Origin: CAIWHR01 sp039931775
GTDB taxonomy: Bacteria > Pseudomonadota > Gammaproteobacteria > Burkholderiales > Casimicrobiaceae
Direction of reading: 5' to 3'
DNA length: 64,000 nt
NCBI GenBank assembly: GCA_039931775.1
Contig: JBDTRG010000129.1
Location: forward strand, 81,154 to 145,153
Shown: one piece after another, positions 1-8,523 of the stretch
How positions within the stretch are numbered: position 1 is the first letter of the stretch
How the letters are laid out: every line of letters starts with the position of its first letter
Program-made: the position numbers and the translations under genes
The notes under the pieces: model-generated
Told to the model about the DNA's origin: nothing
The model's database searches: none
What the model saw: only the letters and a program-made list of their open reading frames with translations

Positions 1-673
1 AGTCAAGGCCAGCGAGCACGTTGAAACTGCCGAACTTGTACGGATCCTGAAGGGTCGTTTCGTCGACCTTGCCCCAGTTGTAGCCGACGTTGACGAAGCT
101 GCCCCAGCGGTCGTCCATGGCGGCGTCGGCGCTCGCTCCACCGCCCGTGGCCTTGTCGCCGGCGGCACCCTGGGCGAGCGACCGTTGAGACGGCTGTGTT
201 TGATCTCCGTTGACGCCGACGACCAGGCCGCGTGCACCGCTACGCAGGTCAAAGAGTCGGGAGCCGATCGGGCTTATCTTCGCGGCTTCGATGCCGATCT
301 GTTTCTGCGCATTTCCCTGGACGTCCGAGACGGCTTGAACCCCGGTGCGCAATTCTGGGTTGGAGATGTTTAGACTGTTCGCGGTCAACCCGGAGCCGCT
401 CAACTGATTGGCGGTCTGTACCATGACGCGGCAGGTATAGAACAATCGCTCGGCCGGCGTGCCTTGGGGATTGGCGACGTATCCACTGGGCCCAAACTGA
501 ACGCAGGCGACGTTGACCGCCGTGGCCGTGGGCTGCTGGAGTTCGGTCAACCCCGGAAGTTTCGCCAGGTTGCCCTGACCACTGGCGGTTCCGGAAAACG
601 CCACGATGCACGAGAGCCACATCGCCGCTAACGCGCCCATGCGCCGTGCCCAACGCAGTGTGAACTTTGTCAA
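1..673 (-). CDS. Exported, probably autotransporter-like outer-membrane protein, N-terminal part (runs off left edge)
   Basis: The frame opens at a TTG codon (bases 673-671), with GGGGAG about 6 bases upstream, and stays open to the left edge. The first ~32 residues form a signal peptide: a basic start (MTKFTLRWARRM), a hydrophobic core, and a likely cut near SGTASGQG. The next ~130 residues are a passenger-like stretch without a recognised domain. A Gly/Ala-rich linker follows, then alternating segments such as DRWGSFVNVGYNWGK that look like the opening strands of a beta-barrel or autotransporter domain. I infer an outer-membrane location. The C-terminal half is missing, so the family is not certain. 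No ATG start lies in frame near the signal peptide, which is why I chose the TTG with its good ribosome binding site. Confidence 0.7.
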   Translation of the reverse strand, partial: MTKFTLRWARRMGALAAMWLSCIVAFSGTASGQGNLAKLPGLTELQQPTATAVNVACVQFGPSGYVANPQGTPAERLFYTCRVMVQTANQLSGSGLTANSLNISNPELRTGVQAVSDVQGNAQKQIGIEAAKISPIGSRLFDLRSGARGLVVGVNGDQTQPSQRSLAQGAAGDKATGGGASADAAMDDRWGSFVNVGYNWGKVDETTLQDPYKFGSFNVLAGLD

Positions 674-1028
674 AGCGTTCTCCCCGAGTAGTATGCAACG
701 CCATGTAATGACATGGCTGATGCGCCGAAATTCGCCGACCAGGGTTGCTGGGGTCGGACGTGAACTCGTGCCGCGATTCGCCGCGTCACGTGCGTACGGC
801 GCGCCTTCCTTTCCGTCCATTGCGCGCTGGCACCCACACGCAGCATCGCAAAGAACGTCGAGCGATGTCAATCGGCACTTCACCAGGCGAACCTCCCACG
901 GCGATACCCGGGGCCGCCAGCGCTGCCATTGCCGGGGATGTCGTGCCGGGGTGGGAGGGCCTACGAGTTGCCCGAGCCGGCTACGCCGAAGGAACGCGAG
1001 GGAGATGCACGGCTTGGGTGTCGCGGTA
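674..1028. other. Intergenic stretch without a convincing gene
   Basis: About 355 bases lie between the TTG start of the exported-protein gene and the stop of the caspase-like gene; both run leftward. Open frames here are Arg/Ser/Pro-rich antisense or out-of-frame artefacts of high GC. Apart from the inverted repeat at 701-716 I see no RNA gene or clear promoter. Confidence 0.5.
701..716. promoter_or_regulatory. Perfect inverted repeat upstream of the exported-protein gene
   Basis: CCATGT, four bases, then ACATGG: a 6-bp perfect inverted repeat lying 28 to 43 bases upstream of the TTG start at 673. Its position suits an operator or other regulator site, but there is no independent support. 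Confidence 0.25.
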
Positions 1029-3323
1029 TCAGATCTTCGGCACGAACAGGAAATCGCCCGAGTCGCCCCCTGCGAAGCGGATCGCGCCGTACTCCGGCCG
1101 CTGGTCGAACTTCTGGCGCAGCGCGATGTTGAGCACCCGTGCCGAGATTTCGCGATACAGCCGCATGCCTTCGAGCACATCATGGTTCTGGGACAGGATA
1201 TCGATGAAGATCGAGGCAAAAACCGAATATTTTCCGCCGCCACTGTCCAGGACCGGTTTCAGCCCGCCGCTCGTAAGCGCCGTCCGTGAACGCGCTTCGG
1301 CGATCTGCTTCAACCAGTTGCTTCTCTGTTCGTCGGTCAAGCCTGTCTCGAGCTGACCAATCGACGAGCGTGTCAGGGCGCCCGAATAGCATGAATCGGC
1401 GACGATCAGGACGTGCCGGGCCGCCATCGCGTTCAGGATCTCGGTGAGGCTGGAGCTCGAAATCCAGTTGGCGTTGCTGCCCGGCTCCGCGTCGATCGGC
1501 AACCAGTTTGCGGTGCCGTTCGCGCGGTCGAGTTCGCCGTGGCCCGCATAGTAGATGAGCAGACTGTCCTTATCCGTTAGCGTGTCGCGCAGCCTGTTCA
1601 ATTCGGTCAGCATCTGGTAGCGCGTGGCATTGAGCAGCATCGTGACCTTGAACCCGTAGCGGTCGCGCAGAATCGGCGCGATGTCGGAAACGTCCGCTTC
1701 CGGGGTGTTCAATCGCTGTAGCTTTTCGTACTTCGCGTTGCCGATGACGATCGCGTAATAGTTGCCGGCGTTCAGACTGGGAATTTTCGGCGCCGCCGCG
1801 ACAGCGGGCCGGGCGGTAGTCGAGTCCTCTTCCAGGAGGAATTCGAGCCTAACGCTTTTGCCCTGACGATCCACGGCGAGCAGGGCCACACGCGTCTTGC
1901 CCGGTGCCAGATCGACGCTCGTCTTGAACAACCCGTTCGCATCGACTTCCTGCGTGACGTCGTTTGCGGTGAGCGACATCAGCCCCGCGGGCGAGGTCAC
2001 GCGCCCGACGATGTCACGGGTGCGCACGCCCGCGCGCACCTTGACCGTGGCCGTGTCGCGCGTGATGACGATCTGCGGATCGATGATCTGGATCGAAGGC
2101 GGCGCGACGGCGGCGACCGGTTTCACCGGCTCCGGTTTGGTCTCGAGCGTCGCAACCTTGGTCCTGTAACCGCTGACCTGGGTCTCAAGGCGGGCGATGT
2201 CCTCCTTCTGGCGCGCTAGTTCGGCATTGCGCTTATCCAGGTCGGCCTCGATCACCTTCAGCCGCGCGGGGTCGGCTTGTGGTCCGGCCTGCTTCTGCAG
2301 CGAGAACTCCGCCCGCATCGATTCGACGCGCTGCTCGGCCGCGGCGGCGGCCTTTTTCTTCTCGTCGATCTGAGCCTGGCTTTGCGCGAGCTGCCTGCGC
2401 GCCTCGCCAAGCTCCTGCCGCAGCGCGGCGCTCTCGCCTTCGAGGCCCGCGAGCTTCGTCCTGTAATTCTCCGCGCCCTGCTCGGCCAGCGCGACCTGCT
2501 GCCGACGTTTCTCCAGCTCGGCTTCGCGCTCCTTCAGCAGCGCTTCGAGCCGGCGCGTCTCTTCGACGTTGCCTGCGGCGGTGGCCTGCTGCTTCTGCTG
2601 GAGCAGGCGCTCGATTTCCCGGCTCGACCTCAACCGCTCCTCGTCGAGCGCGCGTCGGGCCTTCTCGAGGTCCTGCCGCGTGCGCTCCAGTTCCTTGCGC
2701 AGCGCGTCGAGATCCTCCTTCGACACGGTCGGTGCCGAACTTTCGAGACTGATCGTGCCTTCGATACCCGCCGCCTTTCGGTAGAGCTTCAATGCCGCGA
2801 CCGGGTCCTTCGCAACGCCGAGCCCCTGCTCGTAGAGGAAGCCCAGGTTCGTCAGGGCGCGCGGGTAGCCTTGATCGGCCGCCTTTTGGTACCACTGCGC
2901 AGCGTTCACGTAATCTGGCGCCGTACCGACGCCCTTTTCGTAGATCTCGCCGACGTTTGTCTGCGCGACCTTGTCACCCGATTCCGCCTGCGGCAGCCAG
3001 ACCCGAAGCGACGTGGCAAGATTGGCGCGGTCGTAGGCGACATATTCGCCACCGCGGATTGCGCAATCCGACGCGGCCGTTTTGATCGCCCGACGCGGGG
3101 CCAGATAGGTCATGGCGGCACCGAGTTGGCGTACCTGTGCCGGGAGCGTGCAATCGACAATCAGCAGCGCGTCGGCGCCTTGCCGTGAGTCGACCGTCGC
3201 GACCCTGATATCCGGCGCCGCACCGGCCGCGATGTGGCAAACGAGCAAGCCGACAATGCCCCAGCCGCACGAGCACAATGCGCGGACAGCGCGCCTACCG
3301 TCAGCTGAATCCATCCCGCGCAT
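1029..3323 (-). CDS. Secreted caspase-family protease with Sel1 repeats and coiled coil
   Basis: The 764-residue product has a signal peptide in the first ~35 residues, Sel1/TPR-like repeats at about 117-186 (NVGEIYEKGVG and NLGFLYEQGLG type), a long Glu/Arg/Gln-rich coiled coil at about 205-395, an Ig-like beta domain at about 410-500, and a caspase p20-like domain from about 520. The catalytic pair is visible: His595 in YYAGHGE and Cys645 in DSCYSG, with normal spacing for clan CD peptidases. I chose the ATG at 3323 because GAGGA lies 7 bases upstream; the frame extends 21 codons further without a better site. Bacterial proteins of this type are usually exported or periplasmic, and their substrates are mostly unknown. 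The role here is unknown. Confidence 0.85.
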   Translation of the reverse strand: MRGMDSADGRRAVRALCSCGWGIVGLLVCHIAAGAAPDIRVATVDSRQGADALLIVDCTLPAQVRQLGAAMTYLAPRRAIKTAASDCAIRGGEYVAYDRANLATSLRVWLPQAESGDKVAQTNVGEIYEKGVGTAPDYVNAAQWYQKAADQGYPRALTNLGFLYEQGLGVAKDPVAALKLYRKAAGIEGTISLESSAPTVSKEDLDALRKELERTRQDLEKARRALDEERLRSSREIERLLQQKQQATAAGNVEETRRLEALLKEREAELEKRRQQVALAEQGAENYRTKLAGLEGESAALRQELGEARRQLAQSQAQIDEKKKAAAAAEQRVESMRAEFSLQKQAGPQADPARLKVIEADLDKRNAELARQKEDIARLETQVSGYRTKVATLETKPEPVKPVAAVAPPSIQIIDPQIVITRDTATVKVRAGVRTRDIVGRVTSPAGLMSLTANDVTQEVDANGLFKTSVDLAPGKTRVALLAVDRQGKSVRLEFLLEEDSTTARPAVAAAPKIPSLNAGNYYAIVIGNAKYEKLQRLNTPEADVSDIAPILRDRYGFKVTMLLNATRYQMLTELNRLRDTLTDKDSLLIYYAGHGELDRANGTANWLPIDAEPGSNANWISSSSLTEILNAMAARHVLIVADSCYSGALTRSSIGQLETGLTDEQRSNWLKQIAEARSRTALTSGGLKPVLDSGGGKYSVFASIFIDILSQNHDVLEGMRLYREISARVLNIALRQKFDQRPEYGAIRFAGGDSGDFLFVPKI

Positions 3324-3589
3324 AGACTTGTCCTCAAGGCGACCGCTTTGGCGGGATCGCCTTCCCCGCTCCGTCAATCCCGCCAATCGGTCTCATCGCG
3401 ACCCATTGGGGGTGATCCGGCACCTGCCGTGAGCACCATAATGTAGTCTCAGGCTGGCACCGTGCGCAATGGCCGCACCAGACGGCGCCGGTTCTGCTTC
3501 ATATTGCGGGCGGCCTTCGGCAATCACCGCTGACGTTGGGTGATGCTTTTAGTTGTACTCTGCGATTCTTTTGATTCAGGAATAACCCC

Positions 3590-4489
3590 GTGAGCGCGGT
3601 GTCCGTTTGCGCAAGCCTTAGATGGACAGCCGGACGATGCGTAGCGTTGGGAATGCTCGCGGCGCTATCGGCATGCGCCACGCCCGCCGAGCGTTTCGAC
3701 CGGCGCGCCTCCGCGCTCGGCCTGCAGGCGACGCGTCTGTCTGGCGAAGGATTTACCCATCGCGCCTACGTGGCCGGCATGCAGCCGGGTTCCAACACGC
3801 TGCACGTCTACATCGAGCATGACGGGACGCCCTGGATCGACTTCGACCACGTCTCCGACGATCCGATTCCGCGCAGGCCTTTCGCGCTCGAGCTGATGGC
3901 GAAAGACTCAGGCCCGCGTCTTTTCCTCGGCCGGCCCTGTTACTTCGAGTCGCGTGCGGATTCGCAGTGCAATCCGTTGGTTTGGACGCACGGACGTTAC
4001 TCCACTGCCGTCGTTTCGAGCATGGTCACCGCCCTGCGCAGTTTCCTGTCCTTGCATCCGTACCGGTACGTCGTCCTCGTCGGCTACAGCGGGGGCGGGA
4101 CGCTCGCGTGGCTGATGGCCTCGCGGATCCCGGAAACCACGCGCGTAGTCACAATTGCCGCCAATCTCGACGTCGACGAGTGGGCCCACATCCATGGCTA
4201 CAGTCCCCTTTCCGGCTCGCTCAATCCGACGCTCGCGCCCGCGCTCGCACCGTCGATCGATCAGCTCCACTATGTTGGAGGGCGTGACACCAACGTCACG
4301 CCTTCGGTCGTGGGGTCGTTTGCGCGCCGTCACCCCGAAGCGCGCGTGATCGAGATCGCCGATTTCGATCACCGCTGCTGCTGGATCGAGCGCTGGCCCG
4401 AGCTACTCTCCGGCGCGCGCGCCGCGGCGCCTGCCGGCAGTCCACCCGCCGGGACGGCAAACGTCGGTGCACAGGCGTCGCGCCGGTAG
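3590..4489 (+). CDS. Lipoprotein alpha/beta-hydrolase
   Basis: The 299-residue protein starts at GTG with AGGA 9 bases upstream. A hydrophobic leader ends in the lipobox LSAC, predicting a lipid-anchored envelope protein. The middle carries a nucleophile elbow, GYSGGG, after a beta-strand (YVVLVGYSGG). An Asp (GGRDTNVTP) and a His (DFDHRCCW) stand at plausible positions for an Asp-His pair. The fold therefore reads as an alpha/beta-hydrolase, perhaps a lipase or esterase; the substrate is unknown. It is divergent from the caspase-like gene, with a ~266-base shared upstream region in which I see no clear promoter boxes. Confidence 0.7.
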   Translation: MSAVSVCASLRWTAGRCVALGMLAALSACATPAERFDRRASALGLQATRLSGEGFTHRAYVAGMQPGSNTLHVYIEHDGTPWIDFDHVSDDPIPRRPFALELMAKDSGPRLFLGRPCYFESRADSQCNPLVWTHGRYSTAVVSSMVTALRSFLSLHPYRYVVLVGYSGGGTLAWLMASRIPETTRVVTIAANLDVDEWAHIHGYSPLSGSLNPTLAPALAPSIDQLHYVGGRDTNVTPSVVGSFARRHPEARVIEIADFDHRCCWIERWPELLSGARAAAPAGSPPAGTANVGAQASRR

Positions 4490-4663
4490 CGAAAACGAGG
4501 CTCGCCGTGCGATTGCTTGAAACCCCAGCGCTAACCGGGTAAGTCTCAGCGTTAACCGAACACTTGAGTCTCGGCGAACATCTTAGGGTGGTTTCGAGGC
4601 ATTTCATGAACTTCGGTCATCGCAAAGAAGCTCCGACCGCAGGGTCTTGCCGGTCCCGCCGGG

Positions 4664-4855
4664 GTGTCCGGATACGGGATGCTCCCGATTTCTACGGAAT
4701 TCCTGGTTGCCATCACGCGGGCGTATCTTGCGCATGAGGCCGCGACCGGCGCAGCATCCGCAGCGTCGTCCGCCAATGGCAAGCGGAGCATTCCGGAAAC
4801 CGTGATGGACCACGTTGCCGGCGGCTCGCAACGACAGCAGAAGGAGAATTCAGAC
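4664..4855 (+). other. RiPP leader-like peptide segment ending in VAGG, in frame with the radical SAM gene
   Basis: From a GTG at 4664 (or an ATG at 4679) the frame encodes about 60 residues, then runs with no stop into the radical SAM gene. The peptide begins MLPISTEFLVAITRAYLAHE, amphipathic and helical in appearance, then has an Ala/Ser-rich stretch and ends IPETVMDHVAGG followed by SQRQQKENSD. A hydrophobic residue before Ala-Gly-Gly is the usual shape of a double-glycine leader cleavage site in RiPP precursors. The codons for QKE also form the AAGGAG ribosome binding site of the radical SAM gene. It may be a precursor that lost its core and stop, a leader-enzyme fusion, or chance. It matches no precursor family I can name. 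Confidence 0.45.
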
Positions 4856-6763
4856 ATGGAATCGAGTTCACTGATCCTGGTTGTACCCCCGATCCTGCAT
4901 CCAGTTATGCCACCGCTGGGTGCCAACTTGTTGGCGCCGGGGTGCGTGATGGCAGGAATTGCGACGCAGGTCGTCGAGGCGAACGTTTCGTTCGCGGGAC
5001 GTATCGGTTTCGAGCTCGCCGGGCGATTTGCCGCATCTCCGCCGCACCGACTGCTCGGCGAAGCAGTCTTCATGGCGGCGGCATTTCCCGAGCGGGCCGG
5101 CGAGCATGCCGCCGTCCTGGCACGTCTGCGTTTCGCCAAGGGCCCCGGCACGGTCGCCATACGCTGGCAGGCGGCGCCCCTGGAGGAGGAAGCCATCCTG
5201 CGCTGTCTCGCTGCAATCCCGGGTTTCATAGCAGAAACTGCCCGCGATATCGTCGCCGCCGGACCCCGGATTGTCGGCTTCAGCAGCATGGGACAACAGA
5301 CTATGGCGAGCATCGCGCTGGCGCGCGAGATCAAACGCCTGGACCCGTCCATCGTCACCGTGATCGGCGGTTCGAATGCCACGGCCCCGATGGGCGCTGG
5401 GATCCTGGCGAGTACGTCTGCGCTCGATTATGCGTTTTCCGGCGAAGCCGATATCGAATTTCCAAAATTTTGCCGTGCGTATCTCGATCGCGGCGAACTA
5501 CCCATCGCCAGGGTCATCCACTGCAGCCCCATTCACGACATGGATAGCCTGCCGGAACCGAACTACGACGCCTATTTTGCAGCCTTGGCACCGCTGCGCG
5601 ACCGCGATGCCATCGCACGCCAAGCGCCGGATAGCCTGATGTTCGAATCCTCACGCGGTTGCTGGTGGGGTGACAAGCACCTCTGCAAATTCTGCGGGTA
5701 TATTCCACCGACAGTCGGCAAATATCGCATGCGCTCGCCCGAGAAAATCGTCGAGGCGATTCAATCCCTGGTGAAGCGTTACGGGATCAGGCACATTCGC
5801 GCAAGCGATGCGATCATGCCGGCTCAGTTTCCGAAGACGGTGCTGCCGATGCTGATCGAACGCGGAATTGAATGCACGCTCGCTTATGAAATAAAGTCCA
5901 ATCACCGAGAAGAAGATCTCGACACCTGCGCGCTTGCCGGTATCAATGAGTTGCAACCCGGGATCGAATCTTTATCGAGTCATGTGTTGACTCTGATGGA
6001 CAAAGGCGTATCCGCACTCGACAACGTCCGCCTTCTGCGCAACGCGCGTTCTCGTTCCATTGCAGTCATCTGGAATTTCCTTACTGCGATTCCAGGTGAA
6101 ACCAGTGCCGATTACCGTGCGATGTGCGAACTTATCCCATTGATCGCGCACCTTCCAGCGCCTGTCCGTTGGGGGCCGATTCATGTATCGCGTTACAGTC
6201 CTTATCAACAGGACCCGAAGCGCTACGGCATTTCGAATCTGCAGCCCATGCCACCGTACATCGAACTGTTCGGCGAACAGGCGGATCAAGTATGTAGCAA
6301 CTTCGATTCCGATTACACGACGGAAGCCTTGCAAGACCAGCCGCTACTCGCGAAGTTCGAGCATGTCATCGGTAAGTGGACCGATGTCTGGCAGTTTGGC
6401 GAAACACCACCCAGCCTGGAGCTGCATCCGCTCGACGCGACCTGGGCATTGATCAAGGATACGCGCGAGATCGCTCCGCAGCCCTGGCGATTGCTCGATC
6501 AGGCGGCGCGCGCAGCGCTGGTTGCCGTGCGCGAGCCGGTCCGCGAGGACTTGCTCGACGATGGGGCGCGTGACCAACTACCGATGCTGGTCGAGGCGCT
6601 ACTGGTTGCGTCCTACGAAGGCCGGTTCATGTCGCTAGTCACTGAGCCGGTCTTAGGTAGGGATCTCGTTCAGCAGCGGAAGCGACAACAACAGCGCATG
6701 TTCGCGGGCCAGTTGGATGCTGCGGTTGCGGCAGGCACCATTGCCGAAGCAAGTTCCGCGTGA
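4856..6763 (+). CDS. B12-binding radical SAM protein, RiPP maturation type
   Basis: The 635-residue enzyme has an N-terminal cobalamin-binding-like domain (about 1-230: LVVPPILHPVMPPLGANLLA, GFSSMGQQTMAS, VIGGSNAT) and a radical SAM domain. The cluster motif is C-x7-C-x2-C at Cys269, Cys277 and Cys280 (RGCWWGDKHLCKFCGY), not the common C-x3-C-x2-C. The CWWG/FCG pattern is typical of the RiPP maturation radical SAM group that includes PoyC-like peptide C-methyltransferases. It probably modifies a ribosomal peptide, by methylation or another radical reaction. The ATG at 4856 has AAGGAG about 9 bases upstream. The frame is open upstream to 4664, where a leader-like peptide is encoded. No cyclodehydratase, lanthipeptide synthetase or peptidase/ABC exporter gene is adjacent; an RND efflux pair follows after 656 bases. 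Confidence 0.85.
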   Translation: MESSSLILVVPPILHPVMPPLGANLLAPGCVMAGIATQVVEANVSFAGRIGFELAGRFAASPPHRLLGEAVFMAAAFPERAGEHAAVLARLRFAKGPGTVAIRWQAAPLEEEAILRCLAAIPGFIAETARDIVAAGPRIVGFSSMGQQTMASIALAREIKRLDPSIVTVIGGSNATAPMGAGILASTSALDYAFSGEADIEFPKFCRAYLDRGELPIARVIHCSPIHDMDSLPEPNYDAYFAALAPLRDRDAIARQAPDSLMFESSRGCWWGDKHLCKFCGYIPPTVGKYRMRSPEKIVEAIQSLVKRYGIRHIRASDAIMPAQFPKTVLPMLIERGIECTLAYEIKSNHREEDLDTCALAGINELQPGIESLSSHVLTLMDKGVSALDNVRLLRNARSRSIAVIWNFLTAIPGETSADYRAMCELIPLIAHLPAPVRWGPIHVSRYSPYQQDPKRYGISNLQPMPPYIELFGEQADQVCSNFDSDYTTEALQDQPLLAKFEHVIGKWTDVWQFGETPPSLELHPLDATWALIKDTREIAPQPWRLLDQAARAALVAVREPVREDLLDDGARDQLPMLVEALLVASYEGRFMSLVTEPVLGRDLVQQRKRQQQRMFAGQLDAAVAAGTIAEASSA

Positions 6764-7419
6764 GCGCGGCGAAGTCACCCGCGCGAATGGCGATGAGTGC
6801 CTGGGTGTCGCTGCGCATTCAGATTTGCGCGCTCATGCGTGGTCGGATGCACGCCGCCGAGAAACTTCAGGATCGAGAGCCGCTCGGATCACGACCTTGA
6901 TCGCTCCGGTAACCACCCGCAACCTTGGACCTGCCACGCTACGTGTTGCACAGATGGCCACGTCAAACAAGAGGAGTCGGGCTTGATTACCTGCAACACC
7001 TTTCCCGGGGCCCGCAAGGAGATGCGTTCCCGCAAAAGCAAGGTGCTTCCGTCACGGGTTTAGGCCTTGGCTTGCACTTGCAATTTGGCGGACAGGTATG
7101 TCAGTTTCAGGGCAGCAGGTGAGGATGTGGATTGAGCGCGGAATCGAAGCGGTGAGGCAGCCAAGCACCCGGACGGATGCCAAATGCCGAGTCACGGTCC
7201 GCACGCACTGCACACTGTCCGCTCGTTGCCAGATTGCAATCCGTGTGCGCTGGCGAGGCTTTCGGCAAGGACGGGCTTCGGCCCGTCGTGGCCAACAACC
7301 GAGCGGTTGACCCGCACGGCCAAACCACCAATACTGAGACGCGCGAGATTTCGAATGTCTTTCCGTCCGGCCGCCACGAAATGGCTGGAGGCTGGCATGC
7401 CAGGGAGGAGGTTGAGTCG
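6764..7419 (+). other. 656-base gap after the radical SAM gene
   Basis: The longest gene-free stretch in the window. Short frames exist, for example ATG at 6787 to TGA at 6900 (37 residues), but none has a ribosome binding site or a leader/core-like composition. I therefore find no credible RiPP precursor here. A UUCG-loop hairpin lies at 7270-7287. Upstream elements of the RND operon probably sit in the last 150 bases. Confidence 0.5.
7270..7287 (+). terminator. UUCG tetraloop hairpin
   Basis: GACGGGC, TTCG, GCCCGTC: a 7-bp GC-rich stem with a stable tetraloop. No T-run follows, so it is at best a weak terminator or an RNA-stability hairpin between the radical SAM gene and the RND operon. 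Confidence 0.35.
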
Positions 7420-8523
7420 ATGAACGGGCTGTCTTCGATGGCCGCAAGACAGCTCCTCGTCCTGTCCTGCTTGGTCTGCGCGGGTTGCAGCGACAAGCCG
7501 CAGGCAATTCCGCAGGCGCGGCTGGTCAATGTCGTACGCGTGTCCTTCGGCAGTACCGGCAGCGATGTTGCCTACTCGGGAGAAGTACGTCCCCGCTACG
7601 AGATCAATCTGAGCTTTCGCGTGACCGGCAAGATCGTTGCGCGCAACGTGGAAGTCGGCAGCCTAGTAAAGAGAGGCGACGTCCTGACGCGACTCGACCC
7701 GGAAGACCTTCAACTGAACGCCCGCAGTGCACAATCCCAAGTGGCGGCGGCCACGTCCGAATACGAGCAAAGCAAGGCCGAACTCGGGTCCTATGCCGAT
7801 TTGTACAAGAAGCAATTCATCGGCAAGGTGGAGTTCGACCGGCGCAAGAGCGCATATGACGTGGCCAACGCAAGATTGGAGCAGGCGAAGGCGCAACTTG
7901 TAGTCACCACGAATCAGGCCGGCTATACGACACTCGCCGCCGATCACGCGGGCGTGGTCACGGCAATCCTGGTCGAGGTCGGCCAGGTGGTCGCGGCCGG
8001 CCAAACCGTCATGAAGCTGGCGCGCACCGATTATCGCGAGATTGTCATTAGCGTTCCCGAAAATCGCCTGTCCGAATTAAGCGCTACAACCGAAATCGCC
8101 ATTTCGCTGTGGACGGATCCGTCGAGGATGTACCGCGGAAGGGTCCGGGAGGTCAGTCCGTCCGCCGATCCGGTTACGCGCACGTATGCCGTCAGGATCA
8201 GCGTGCTCGATGCCGATCCGGCGATGAAGCTTGGCATGACCGCCAACGTCCACCTGAAGGGCGGTCAGCGCACTCGCGCTGTCATGCTGCCCGCAACTTC
8301 CTTGTTTCAGGATGGCGGACGTGCCGCAGTCTGGGTGGTCGACACGGCGAGCAGCCAGGTGAAGCTGCTACCGGTCGATGTTGGCCAATATGTGAATGAC
8401 AAGGTGGTCGTGCTGTCCGGGCTCAGCGAAGGCGAAATGGTTGTGCTTGCCGGAGTGCACAAGCTGTTCGCCGGTGAGAAGGTCCGCGTGCACGAGGAGC
8501 CGGTCAAAGGGGCGGTGAAGTGA
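7420..8523 (+). CDS. RND efflux periplasmic adaptor (membrane fusion) lipoprotein
   Basis: The 367-residue protein starts at the ATG preceded by GGAGGAGG. A lipoprotein leader ends LVCAGC. The order is typical of HlyD/AcrA-type adaptors: a lipoyl half-motif (SFRVTGKIVARNVEVGSLVKRGD), an alpha-helical hairpin (SAQSQVAAATSEYEQSKAEL to NARLEQAKAQL), the second lipoyl half (AGVVTAILVEVGQVVAAGQ), then beta-barrel and membrane-proximal domains. It links the inner-membrane RND pump to an outer-membrane channel. Its stop overlaps the start of the pump gene (GTGAAGTGA), so the two are translationally coupled. Its leader closely resembles that of the cytochrome two genes downstream. No outer-membrane channel gene is present in the window. 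Confidence 0.9.
   Translation: MNGLSSMAARQLLVLSCLVCAGCSDKPQAIPQARLVNVVRVSFGSTGSDVAYSGEVRPRYEINLSFRVTGKIVARNVEVGSLVKRGDVLTRLDPEDLQLNARSAQSQVAAATSEYEQSKAELGSYADLYKKQFIGKVEFDRRKSAYDVANARLEQAKAQLVVTTNQAGYTTLAADHAGVVTAILVEVGQVVAAGQTVMKLARTDYREIVISVPENRLSELSATTEIAISLWTDPSRMYRGRVREVSPSADPVTRTYAVRISVLDADPAMKLGMTANVHLKGGQRTRAVMLPATSLFQDGGRAAVWVVDTASSQVKLLPVDVGQYVNDKVVVLSGLSEGEMVVLAGVHKLFAGEKVRVHEEPVKGAVK

Noticed and set aside
6787..6900. 37-residue frame after the radical SAM gene as a RiPP precursor
   Set aside because: No ribosome binding site, no double-Gly or other leader cleavage site.
6764..7419. CRISPR array or tandem repeats in the longest gap
   Set aside because: No regularly spaced repeat is present here, and none was noticed elsewhere in the window.
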